NCBI GenBank assembly: GCA_910579615.1
Contig: CAJTUA010000019.1
Coordinates: 19,395-83,394 of the forward strand
Source: an uncultured Lachnospiraceae bacterium
GTDB taxonomy: Bacteria; Bacillota; Clostridia; Lachnospirales; Lachnospiraceae
Direction of reading: 5' to 3'
DNA: 64,000 bases
Both the position numbers and the translations under genes were made by a program. Every line of letters begins with the position of its first letter. The first letter of the stretch is position 1. A model generated the notes under the pieces. That model ran no database searches and was not told the origin of the DNA. It saw only the letters and a list, made by a program, of their open reading frames with translations. Of this stretch, positions 42,908 to 51,142 are shown in pieces.

Positions 42908-43152
42908 GATTTCCTGATTTTCCCATGTATAATCCGGACGAATCATGTGCACAGGGCAGTCCTATTTCCATCACTGCCATCTACCATAAATGTGGTTCAC
43001 CCGGAAAACTTATGTAAAACAGCCGCGCCTTATACAACTTGCAGGAAAAACCAGGGCGCAATCCTATGCCGCCCGGCTTTTCCTGCAAATACCCGCGTAA
43101 ATAAGCATCCCTGTGCTTCGCGGCACGCGGGCGCTGCTTCCTCTCCTGCGGA
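42908..43152. other. rest of the purD-rpoB spacer
   Basis: No gene is seen. A plus-strand promoter-like pair TTGATT (42906-42911) and TATAAT (42928-42933), spaced by 16, is present but faces the end of purD. A strong hairpin lies at 43041-43086: GCAGGAAAA pairs with TTTTCCTGC, with an inner GGGCG/CGCCC pairing. It lacks a U tract and may protect the 3' end of the pur transcript. Confidence 0.45.
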
Positions 43153-44427
43153 TTACGCCTCGTCAATCGCTTTCCCGATATCATGGCGCATATATTTGTT
43201 GTCAAACTCCACCCAATCCGTCGCCTTGTACGCATTCGCCCGCGCTTGCTTCAAATCCGCGCCGAGCGCCGTCACGCCGAGCACGCGCCCGCCGTTCGTG
43301 ACAATTTTGCCCTGCGCATCAAATTTCGTGCCCGCGTGGAAACAGAAATAGTCGTCCTTCCCGTCAAAATTCCCAAGCCCGGTGATGGCAAAGCCCCTCT
43401 CGTATTTTTCCGGATAGCCGTCCGATGCCAAAACCACACATACCGCCGCGTTGTCCTCAAACTGCAGGTCAATGGTATCAAGCCTGCCGTCAATGCACGC
43501 CTCAAACACTTCGACAATGTCGTTTTTCATGCGCGGGAGCACAACCTGGGTTTCCGGGTCGCCAAAGCGCGCGTTGTATTCGAGCACCCTTGGTCCTTTT
43601 GGTGTTAAAATCAGCCCGACGAAGAGAATGCCCATAAAGTCACGCCCTTCCTTCTTCATCGCGTCCATCGTCGGTTGGTAGATATACTTTTTGCAGAACT
43701 CGTCCACCTCTTTTGTGTAGAACGGGCTCGGGGAGAACGTTCCCATACCGCCGGTGTTTAAGCCTTCATCCCCGTCCTTCGCGCGCTTGTGGTCCTGAGC
43801 GCTCGTCATTGTCTTTATCGCCGTGCCGTCGCAGAAACATAGCGCCGACACCTCCGGTCCGGTCAGGAACTCCTCAATCACGATGCTGTCGCCCGCCGCG
43901 CCAAACTGTTTGTCAAGCATCAGCGTGCGCACGCCTTCCCTGGCTTCCTCGAAATTATTGCAGATTAAAACGCCCTTCCCAAGCGCAAGCCCGTCCGCTT
44001 TGAGCACAATCGGGTATTCGGAAGTTTCAAGATATTTTACCGCCGCGCCCGCGTCGGAAAAGGTCTCATATGCCCCGGTCGGAATGCCGTATTTTTTCAT
44101 CAAATCCTTTGAAAATACCTTGGAGCCCTCGATGATAGCAGCATTCTTCCTTGGTCCGAACACGCGCAAGCCCCTCTGTTCAAAAAGGTCAACAATACCG
44201 CCCACAAGTGGGTCGTCCATCCCGATGACCGTCAGGTCAATTTGATTTTCCTTTGCAAAATCAGCAAGCTTTTCAAACTCCATCGCGGCAATCGGCACAC
44301 ATTCTGCCACCCCCGCGATTCCGGCATTGCCCGGCGCGCAGTAAATCTTGTCCACCTTTGGGCTCTTTGCGATTTTCCATGCGATGGCATGTTCCCTGCC
44401 GCCGCTGCCTACGATTAAAACTTTCAT
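43153..44427 (-). CDS. purD: phosphoribosylamine--glycine ligase
   Basis: A 424-residue ATP-grasp ligase, the second step of purine synthesis. It starts MKVLIVGSGGREHAIAWK; GLALGKGVLICNNFEEA and the signature RFGDPETQVVLPRMKND are clear. The ATG at 44427 follows AGGAGG; the frame is open upstream without a site. It comes after purN with 47 bases between. purH, often found between purN and purD, is not here. Confidence 0.97.
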   Translation of the reverse strand: MKVLIVGSGGREHAIAWKIAKSPKVDKIYCAPGNAGIAGVAECVPIAAMEFEKLADFAKENQIDLTVIGMDDPLVGGIVDLFEQRGLRVFGPRKNAAIIEGSKVFSKDLMKKYGIPTGAYETFSDAGAAVKYLETSEYPIVLKADGLALGKGVLICNNFEEAREGVRTLMLDKQFGAAGDSIVIEEFLTGPEVSALCFCDGTAIKTMTSAQDHKRAKDGDEGLNTGGMGTFSPSPFYTKEVDEFCKKYIYQPTMDAMKKEGRDFMGILFVGLILTPKGPRVLEYNARFGDPETQVVLPRMKNDIVEVFEACIDGRLDTIDLQFEDNAAVCVVLASDGYPEKYERGFAITGLGNFDGKDDYFCFHAGTKFDAQGKIVTNGGRVLGVTALGADLKQARANAYKATDWVEFDNKYMRHDIGKAIDEA

Positions 44428-44474
44428 ATAAAGTGTCCTCCTGATTTTTTTCCTGCCCCATTTTTTCAACGTCC

Positions 44475-45113
44475 CTATACCAGCGCTTTCTCCAAAATCT
44501 GCGCAAACCCGTCCTTTACTTCCACTTTCCCGTTCGCAATCAAATCAATCGCCCGCGGCAGAATCTGCCACTCCGCCTGCTCCATCACACGCCGCTGCAG
44601 CACCTCCGGCGTATCGCCCTGGACCACCTCAACCGCCTTCTGCAATAAAATCGGTCCGGAATCACAGCCCTCATCCACAAAATGTACCGTCGCGCCCGTC
44701 ACCTTGCAGCCGCGCGAAAGCACTTCCTTATGCACCTTTAAACCGTAAAAGCCCTTCCCGCAAAACGACGGAATCAGCGACGGATGGATGTTAATCATGC
44801 GGTTCTTGTAACTGCGGATTAAAAGCTCCGGCAAAATCACAAGGAAGCCCGCAAGCACAACCAAATCCGGGGCAAAGGAGTCCACCGCCGCAAGCAGCAC
44901 CTCGTTAAACTGCGCGCGCTCCGCGTAATCCTTCGGCGAGACGCAGGCGGTCTTTATCCCCGCCTGCTCTGCCCTTGTCAACGCATAGGCATCTTTTTTA
45001 TTGCTGATAACGCCGACCACCTGCGCATTTGTAATCCTCCCATCCTTTACCGCGTCAAAAATCGCCTGCAGATTTGTGCCGCCGCCCGAAACCATCACAA
45101 CCACTCTTAGCAT
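44475..45113 (-). CDS. purN: phosphoribosylglycinamide formyltransferase
   Basis: A 212-residue formyltransferase that uses 10-formyl-THF for the third step of purine synthesis. The start RVVVMVSGGGTNLQAIFDAV binds the phosphate, and the catalytic segment NIHPSLIPSFCGKGFYG and HFVDEGCDSGPI include the conserved Asn, His and Asp. Its ATG overlaps the end of purM (ATGCTAA), so it is translationally coupled. Confidence 0.97.
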   Translation of the reverse strand: MLRVVVMVSGGGTNLQAIFDAVKDGRITNAQVVGVISNKKDAYALTRAEQAGIKTACVSPKDYAERAQFNEVLLAAVDSFAPDLVVLAGFLVILPELLIRSYKNRMINIHPSLIPSFCGKGFYGLKVHKEVLSRGCKVTGATVHFVDEGCDSGPILLQKAVEVVQGDTPEVLQRRVMEQAEWQILPRAIDLIANGKVEVKDGFAQILEKALV

Positions 45114-46132
45114 AAGCGGATTCCCCTCTCGCCATTTTCAACCTCACCGACCACATATGCCCTCTCGCCTGCCGCCTCGATGCACCGCACTGCCGCATCT
45201 GCCTTTTCTGCCTCCACACAGAGCATCATGCCGATTCCCATATTGTATGTATTGTACATCATCTTCTCTTCAATATTGCCATCCACGCGCAGCATTCCAA
45301 AAATCGGCGGAATCGGGTAGCTGTCCTTGCGGATGACCGCCGTCACGCCGTCCTTTAACATCCTCGGGATATTCTCATAAAAACCGCCGCCCGTGATATG
45401 GCAGCACGCCTTTACTTCCACACCGCCCTCTTTTAAAGACTTCAATGCCTTTACATAAATCTTTGTCGGCGTCAGAAGTGCCTCGCCAAGCGTCGTCCCA
45501 AGCGACTCAAAATAAATGTCAAGCTTCTCCTTGTTCATCGGGAACACCTTGCGCACAAGGGAGTAACCGTTGCTGTGGATTCCGGAGGATGCGATACCGA
45601 TAATGACATCGCCCGCCTTTAAATTCTCCCCGGAAACCAGTTTTTTCTTATCCACGATGCCGACCGCAAAGCCTGCAAGGTCGTATTCGTCCGCCGGATA
45701 AAAGCCCGGCATTTCCGCTGTCTCACCGCCAATCAGTGCCGCGCCTGCCTGTCTGCAGCCCTGCGCCACGCCGGAAACAATCGTTGCAATTTTCTCCGGC
45801 TCATTCTTTCCGCAGGCAATATAATCAAGGAAGAACAATGGCTCACCGCCCGCACATGCGATATCGTTCACACACATTGCCACGCAGTCAATGCCAATCG
45901 TATCATGCTTATCCAGAAGAAACGCCAGTTTTAGCTTTGTGCCCACGCCGTCCGTGCCGGAAACAAGCGTCGGCTCCTCCATTCCCATGTAGCCCTTTAA
46001 GGAGAAGGCTCCCGAAAATCCGCCGATGCCGCCCACAACCTCACTGCGCATCGTGCCCTGCACATGCTTTTTCATCAGCTCCACTGCCTTGTAGCCCGCC
46101 TCAATGTCAACTCCTGCTTTCTTGTAATCCAT
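45107..46132 (-). CDS. purM: phosphoribosylformylglycinamidine cyclo-ligase
   Basis: A 341-residue AIR synthetase, step five of purine synthesis. It starts MDYKKAGVDIEAGYKAVELMK; DGVGTKLKLAF, VNDIACAGGEPLFFLDY and ITGGGFYENIPRML are family signatures. The ATG at 46132 is the family start though the frame is open further upstream. It leads the purM-purN-purD cluster. A possible promoter lies at 46263-46291. Confidence 0.97.
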   Translation of the reverse strand: MDYKKAGVDIEAGYKAVELMKKHVQGTMRSEVVGGIGGFSGAFSLKGYMGMEEPTLVSGTDGVGTKLKLAFLLDKHDTIGIDCVAMCVNDIACAGGEPLFFLDYIACGKNEPEKIATIVSGVAQGCRQAGAALIGGETAEMPGFYPADEYDLAGFAVGIVDKKKLVSGENLKAGDVIIGIASSGIHSNGYSLVRKVFPMNKEKLDIYFESLGTTLGEALLTPTKIYVKALKSLKEGGVEVKACCHITGGGFYENIPRMLKDGVTAVIRKDSYPIPPIFGMLRVDGNIEEKMMYNTYNMGIGMMLCVEAEKADAAVRCIEAAGERAYVVGEVENGERGIRLC

Positions 46133-46262
46133 GATTATCCTCCATATTATCCTGGTTTTCACAGACGGGCAATGTTGGCATCCCTGTCTTGATGGTTTTT
46201 TAGGAAACGCTGCCATGCCGCACGCCCTTTCCGCCACATACCCGCCGCCCTGTTCCGACTTT

Positions 46263-46291
46263 ATTTTAACACAGAATCCTGCGTTTGTCTT
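46263..46291 (-). promoter_or_regulatory. possible promoter of purMND
   Basis: On the minus strand AAGACA (46286-46291) and TAAAAT (46263-46268) are separated by 17 bases, with TGT before the -10. No PurR box or purine riboswitch core was recognised in the 232-base spacer. Confidence 0.35.
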
Positions 46292-46341
46292 AATTTTTTT
46301 GATAGGAATTCCTAATGCTTTTTATAAGGGATGCTAAACCA

Positions 46342-46363
46342 TGCCAAAGGGATGTCCCTGGCA
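46342..46363. terminator. hairpin at the end of the S41 peptidase gene
   Basis: TGCCAAAGGGA pairs with TCCCTGGCA around a very short loop, directly next to the stop codon at 46365. A U tract is missing, so it may be a processing or weak termination signal. Confidence 0.35.
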
Positions 46364-46364
46364 C

Positions 46365-47669
46365 TTATTTCGTTCCTTCCTCGCGAATCTGACGCAGGAC
46401 TTCCTCCACCGCCGCATGGAACTGTGTATCCTTCTCCCTTGTCAGAATCTCATTTGCCTCAAGCACCGGAAGCTCCACCACGATATCCGGCGTGATGCCG
46501 ACCCCGTGGATGTTGCGTCCCTTCGGCGTATAGTAATCCGCGATGGTCAGCTTGATTGCCGAGCCGTCCCCGAGTGGAACAACCGACTGCACAATACCTT
46601 TGCCAAAGCTCTGCGTTCCAACAATCGTTGCCACACCGTAATCCTGCACTGCCCCGGCAAAAATCTCCGACGCGCTCGCGCTGCTACCGTTCACGATGAC
46701 CGCCATCGGAATGTCATAGCACGCCGCATCCGACTTGTAGTCCTCCCTGCCGCCGTATTTGTCCTGCATATAGACCGTAAGCCCTGCCGGGAGCAGCGGG
46801 TCAAGCATTTCCGTCACCGCATCCAGCAGCCCGCCCGGGTTGTCGCGGAGGTCGATAATGATACCTTGTGCACCCCATTTTTTCATATCTTCAAATGTGT
46901 CCATAAATTGTTTTGCCGTCGGCTCGTCAAATTCCGTGACCGTAATCAGGCCCAGTTTGTGCCCATCCTCCTCAATCCGCTCGCTCGTGACCGTATCCAC
47001 CTCAACAAAATCACGCGTCACTTCCATATCAAGATATTGCCCGGTACTTTCGCGGTACACCGTAATCATCACCTTCGTACCCGCCTCGCCCTTCATCTTC
47101 GAAACGACAAGGTTGATGTCCTGCCCGGTGACATCCTCGCCGTCCACCATGTAAACAATATCCCCCGCCCGGATACCCGCCTTTTCCGCCGGGGAACCCT
47201 TGAACGGGCGCACAATGCTAATCAGCATGGACTTGACATTCTGCTGGACAATGCAACCGATTCCGCAGTAAATACCGGAAGTGCTCTCCTGCATGGATGC
47301 GTATTCCTCCTGCGTATAATAGCAGGAATACGGGTCGTTGCAGGCATTCATCAATGCCCGGTAGAGCGCCGTCTGGTAATCCTCCTGTGTCACATCATAT
47401 AGGAAATAACTGTCAATCAGGCGCATGATGTACGCCGCCTTAGTATCCACTAAGTCTGACACGTTTGTATCAAGGTCATTTTTCATAAGAAGATTGCCCG
47501 CCTCACTGCTGCCGTCATCTTCCTTATCCAAATCCATCTGTCCCTGCTGCACATTCCCTTCTGCACCCTTATCGGTCTTTGCGGTGACCGCGTAAACGCC
47601 GGTGAAAATCAGCACGGTGCACACAATCCCCATGACCATACCCAGTATAAATCTGCCTCTCTCCTTCAC
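46365..47669 (-). CDS. S41 family C-terminal processing peptidase (CtpA/CtpB-like)
   Basis: A 434-residue serine peptidase. One N-terminal membrane segment (residues 7-28) anchors it outside the membrane. A PDZ domain spans about 135-215 (GIGCIVQQ, SPAEKAGIRAGDIVYMVDGE). The catalytic dyad is Ser330 in VNGSSASASEI and Lys357 in SFGKG. Such enzymes process envelope and sporulation proteins. It follows the M23 protein and ftsEX, a recurrent Firmicutes arrangement, which suggests it trims a partner of that system. Confidence 0.93.
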   Translation of the reverse strand: MKERGRFILGMVMGIVCTVLIFTGVYAVTAKTDKGAEGNVQQGQMDLDKEDDGSSEAGNLLMKNDLDTNVSDLVDTKAAYIMRLIDSYFLYDVTQEDYQTALYRALMNACNDPYSCYYTQEEYASMQESTSGIYCGIGCIVQQNVKSMLISIVRPFKGSPAEKAGIRAGDIVYMVDGEDVTGQDINLVVSKMKGEAGTKVMITVYRESTGQYLDMEVTRDFVEVDTVTSERIEEDGHKLGLITVTEFDEPTAKQFMDTFEDMKKWGAQGIIIDLRDNPGGLLDAVTEMLDPLLPAGLTVYMQDKYGGREDYKSDAACYDIPMAVIVNGSSASASEIFAGAVQDYGVATIVGTQSFGKGIVQSVVPLGDGSAIKLTIADYYTPKGRNIHGVGITPDIVVELPVLEANEILTREKDTQFHAAVEEVLRQIREEGTK

Positions 47670-47802
47670 GCTAACCTCATTTCCGCTGCCTGCGGCAGCT
47701 TTCTATTCTTTCTTTCCTTACGCAACAATATTCTTCCGAAAAACGCATTCCCCGCATCCCACACCCTGCCGCATACGGCAAAAAACATTTTTCCGATATG
47801 CC

Positions 47803-49227
47803 TTAATTGTAGCTCACGTATTTGAGTGGATCAACATAATTCCCGTTTTCCGCCACCGAATAGTGCACATGCGGCCCGGTCGAAATCCCGGTCGAGCCGA
47901 CCAGTGCAATCACCGTCCCCTGCAGCACCTCATCCCCAACGGAAACAAGAAGCTTCGAACAGTGCATATAGTACGTCACCAGTCCGCCGCCGTGGTCAAT
48001 CGCCACATAATTCCCGCGGCTCGCATTGTAGGTCGCCTCAATCACCTTGCCGGAGAGCGTTGCCACAATGCGCGCGCCATACACACCGCCAATGTCAAGC
48101 CCCCTGTGGTATGTGCTCGCCCCCGCCGTCGGCGCAACGCGCGGTCCGAAATATGCATAAATCCGCCCGTCTCCCGGAAGTGGCCAAATCATATTGTCCG
48201 GATTTCTCTCATCCTTCTCGACAACATTGTCCGCAGCGGCAAGGCGCTTTGCGTCGCTCTCACTCTCTGCCTTTTGTGCGGCAGCTTTCGCCGCAGCCGC
48301 GGCGGCCTCCGCTTTGCGCTTGCGCTCCGCCTCCTCGGCGGCTTTTTTTGCCTCCTCTTCCTTGCGCCTGCGCTCCTCCTCCTCGATGCGCCTGCGCTCC
48401 TCCTCCTTGATGCTCTCGATATTTGCTTCCTCCCTCGTAATCTCCTCGGCGTAATCCGCAAAGGTTTCCGCATCCAGCTCAAGCTGCGCCAAATAAACCT
48501 CAATCTCCGCGCTCTTATCCGCCGAAAACTGCAAAAGTGTCGCGCGGTTAAACTCCGCGGTCTCCCTTAGTACACCAAGCGACTCAATCTCCGCCTCTAA
48601 GAGCTGTTTGTGCCGCTCGACTTCCTGTTTCGCCTCTGTATATTTTACCAGAAGTTCCTTATCATATTCCGTGATTTCTTTTTGATACTCCACACGGTTT
48701 AAAACTTCGGAGAGACTTGCCGCCCCCAAAAGCAGGCTCCAGATGCTATCCTCCCCATTCTCGTACATATACTGTATCCGGCGCTTCATCGACTCATACT
48801 GGGTGGCTTCCGTCTCCTGTGCGACAGACAAATCTGCCTTCGTCTGTTCCAAATCCACCTCCGCCTGCACAATCTCCGCGTCCAGGTCATCAATCTCGTC
48901 ATTTAACGCCATAATCTGCATGTCAAGCTCCGCAATATAATCGAGGAGGTCTTCCTTTTTCTGTTCATTCTCCCTTATCTGCGCCGCAACCTCCTGCTTT
49001 TTTCGCTCAAGCTCCGCCTTGCGCTCCTGCGCCTCCGCCAGTTTTTCCTCATAGCTTTGTGCCAACTGCAGCATCCTGCCCGCCGTGCTTCCCGAAAGAA
49101 GCTGACCCGTCAGCACCGCCGCGTCCGTGCGGACATTCCCGACCACCGCCGGGGTAAGCTCCCCCGCACAAAGCCCGAACGCAAGCAAAAATACCGACAC
49201 CTTCTGCAATCTCCAAAAAACTTTCAT
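47803..49227 (-). CDS. EnvC-like murein hydrolase activator / M23 peptidase with coiled coil
   Basis: A 474-residue exported protein: signal peptide (about residues 1-25), long coiled coils (about 50-260) with a Lys/Glu/Arg/Ala-rich linker to about 330, and a C-terminal M23 (LytM) domain. The zinc-ligand motifs YHRGLDIGG and HVHYSV seem complete, so it could be an active endopeptidase and not only an activator. The ATG at 49227 follows GGGGGAT. It is downstream of ftsEX, whose ATPase cycle controls such hydrolases during division. Confidence 0.9.
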   Translation of the reverse strand: MKVFWRLQKVSVFLLAFGLCAGELTPAVVGNVRTDAAVLTGQLLSGSTAGRMLQLAQSYEEKLAEAQERKAELERKKQEVAAQIRENEQKKEDLLDYIAELDMQIMALNDEIDDLDAEIVQAEVDLEQTKADLSVAQETEATQYESMKRRIQYMYENGEDSIWSLLLGAASLSEVLNRVEYQKEITEYDKELLVKYTEAKQEVERHKQLLEAEIESLGVLRETAEFNRATLLQFSADKSAEIEVYLAQLELDAETFADYAEEITREEANIESIKEEERRRIEEEERRRKEEEAKKAAEEAERKRKAEAAAAAAKAAAQKAESESDAKRLAAADNVVEKDERNPDNMIWPLPGDGRIYAYFGPRVAPTAGASTYHRGLDIGGVYGARIVATLSGKVIEATYNASRGNYVAIDHGGGLVTYYMHCSKLLVSVGDEVLQGTVIALVGSTGISTGPHVHYSVAENGNYVDPLKYVSYN

Positions 49228-49322
49228 CCTATCCCCCATTTCTGTATTGAGACATCAAAATATCCTGACATACTCTATTCCAGCCTCTTAAATCCTGTAT
49301 TTCATACCCAGCGCTTCTGGCA

Positions 49323-50237
49323 CTATAATATCTTGCGCAGCTGTTTTTTCAAGGTCATCCATGTCCCAAGCACCCCGATTCCAATTCCAATCGCTAAGGA
49401 AATCGGCACCAGCATCTGGAAAACCGCCCGGGAGTCCAACAGCATTGTTCCCCTGCCCAGCACACTGACAAGTTTTTGCGCAATGTAACTCGAAATTTCC
49501 CGGTAAACCGCATACAAAAGCGCAAGCGGAATCGCCGCGCCGATTGCCCCGAGCAGGACACCCTCCACAAAAAACGGAGCCTCGATAAAGAAATCCGTCG
49601 CGCCAATCAGCTTCATAATGGAAATCTCCTGCGCGCGTATGGAAATCCCGGTTGAGATGGTCGTGCTAATCAAAAAGACTGCCACCCCTGCCAAAATCGC
49701 GATAATCACCGTCGTCACAATGCTGACCGCCCGGTTAATCCCGTTTAACATATCCGCCAGTTCCTGGGAATCATTAATCTGGCGCACTTCCGGGAACGTT
49801 TCAATGTAGCGAACCAGGTCTGTCTGGGCAGACACATCATTAATGTGCACCTCAAGGGATGCCGAATTTTCAAGCGGATTGTCCTCCCCAAAGCTCTCAA
49901 TCTGCTCCGCCGTCAGACTCGTCTGCTTGTAGCGCTCCCACGCCTCCTCGGCGGAGACATAGTTCACATAGGCAACCTCCGCCCGCCTGCCGATTTCTTC
50001 CTGTATCTGCTCTACCCGGGCGACGCTCGTTCCCTTCTCAAAAAAGACGGTCACACCGACGTTAGTTTCCGCACCCTTGATGGCGTACTGTAAATTCTGC
50101 AGCAGAAAATAAAAAATCCCGAACAAAAACAAACACGCTGCCATCGTCCCGATTGACGCGAGGGAAAACATACGGTTGCGCCTTAAATTTTTCCCACCCT
50201 GCCCGATACTATATACTACTGTACTGATTCTTGGCAT
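49323..50237 (-). CDS. ftsX: cell division protein FtsX
   Basis: A 304-residue permease-like protein. It has a cytoplasmic N-terminus, a first membrane segment (residues 27-50), a large extracellular loop (about 60-165) that would bind the hydrolase, and three C-terminal membrane segments with the FtsX fold (ISIMKLIGATDFFIEAPFFVEG). The ATG at 50237 follows AAGGTGG and overlaps the ftsE end, so they are coupled. In place of a CHAP-type PcsB, the following gene is an M23 protein. Confidence 0.95.
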   Translation of the reverse strand: MPRISTVVYSIGQGGKNLRRNRMFSLASIGTMAACLFLFGIFYFLLQNLQYAIKGAETNVGVTVFFEKGTSVARVEQIQEEIGRRAEVAYVNYVSAEEAWERYKQTSLTAEQIESFGEDNPLENSASLEVHINDVSAQTDLVRYIETFPEVRQINDSQELADMLNGINRAVSIVTTVIIAILAGVAVFLISTTISTGISIRAQEISIMKLIGATDFFIEAPFFVEGVLLGAIGAAIPLALLYAVYREISSYIAQKLVSVLGRGTMLLDSRAVFQMLVPISLAIGIGIGVLGTWMTLKKQLRKIL

Positions 50238-50961
50238 ATGCATACCCACCTTTTTGGTCGCTGACAATAATTCCGTTTTTTACCGTAATCACACGCTTTT
50301 GCATCTGGTCAACAATCTCCCGGTTATGTGTCACGACAACAACGGTCGTTCCCCTGCGGTTGATTTCCTCCAAAAGACGCATAATCTCCCATGAGTTTTT
50401 CGGGTCAAGGTTCCCGGTCGGCTCATCCGCAAGCAGAATCACCGGGTTATTCACCAGGGCGCGCGCCAGTGCCACGCGCTGCTGCTCCCCGCCGGAAAGC
50501 TCCTTTGGCATCGCCTTATATTTATCCGCCAATCCGACCATCGCCAACATCCTTGGTGTCTGCCGCTGAATCTCACGGGTCGGTGCCTCAATCACGCGCT
50601 GCGCGAAAGCGACATTCTCAAACACCGACCGGTCCGGCAGAAGACGGAAATCCTGGAACACAACGCCAAGCTTCCTGCGGAACTTCGCCACCTGCCATTT
50701 GCGCAGCTTATCCAGCAGCTTCCCCGCCACATACACACGCCCGGATGTCGGCTTAATTTCCCGCAGCATCAGCTTGATTAAAGTCGATTTGCCCGACCCG
50801 CTGTTTCCCACGATAAAAACAAATTCGCCCTTGCGTATCTCAATATTTACATTTTTCAGCGCCGGTATCCCACTCTGGTACTCCTTTGAGACATTCTCAA
50901 ACAGGATGACCGGCACGTCAATGTCCTTCAACTGGCTTTCCAAATCATAACGTGCACCCAA
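50209..50961 (-). CDS. ftsE: cell division ATP-binding protein FtsE (TTG start likely)
   Basis: A 250-residue ATPase. Walker A is GNSGSGKST at 52-60, the signature LSGGEQQRVALARAL and Walker B ILLADEPTGNLD follow. Compared with typical FtsE it has about 18 extra residues at the N-terminus. The only plausible start is a TTG at 50961 behind GGGGAA. A palindromic repeat element (50983-51057) lies directly upstream. It pairs with FtsX and drives peptidoglycan hydrolase activity at the septum. Confidence 0.93.
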   Translation of the reverse strand: MGARYDLESQLKDIDVPVILFENVSKEYQSGIPALKNVNIEIRKGEFVFIVGNSGSGKSTLIKLMLREIKPTSGRVYVAGKLLDKLRKWQVAKFRRKLGVVFQDFRLLPDRSVFENVAFAQRVIEAPTREIQRQTPRMLAMVGLADKYKAMPKELSGGEQQRVALARALVNNPVILLADEPTGNLDPKNSWEIMRLLEEINRRGTTVVVVTHNREIVDQMQKRVITVKNGIIVSDQKGGYAYAKNQYSSI

Positions 50962-50982
50962 TTTTCTTCGTTCCCCTTTACT

Positions 50983-51057
50983 TAAGTTCCGTATGCACCC
51001 TTTCCGGCATCCCCACCCACTGTATTACCGTCCGGATACATTGCTGTTTTTTCGTTC
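50983..51057. repeat. palindromic repeat element, copy C (short form)
   Basis: In the minus sense it starts GGAACGAAAAAACAGCAATG and ends GGTGCATACGGAACTTAAG, just before the ftsE binding site. The ends match copy A (24856-24998), but the inner stem is reduced and pairing of the outer arms is only partial (GTAT/ATAC), so it may be a decayed or shortened copy. Confidence 0.6.
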
Positions 51058-51142
51058 CACCAAATCCCCCGCCCCATGCAAATGCAGGAAATGCCGATAC
51101 CGGAAAGCGTCCTTTTTTCCCTTCCGGCATCAGCATCTTTAT

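Noticed and set aside
42872..43351. 159-codon plus-strand open frame downstream of the candidate rpoB-antisense RNA
   Set aside because: It runs through the terminator at 42880-42907 and into purD in antisense, without a ribosome binding site. I treat the promoter here as driving a short RNA instead.
46133..46262. Possible purine riboswitch or PurR box before purM
   Set aside because: Neither the conserved riboswitch core nor a PurBox could be recognised in the spacer.
46341..47402. 353-codon open frame on the plus strand opposite the S41 peptidase gene
   Set aside because: It is antisense to a clear gene with PDZ and catalytic motifs, has no ribosome binding site and reads as Arg/His-rich low-complexity text typical of shadow frames.
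47602..48570. 322-codon plus-strand open frame opposite the M23 coiled-coil gene
   Set aside because: It mirrors the repetitive Lys/Glu/Arg codons of the coiled coil and has no recognisable domain.
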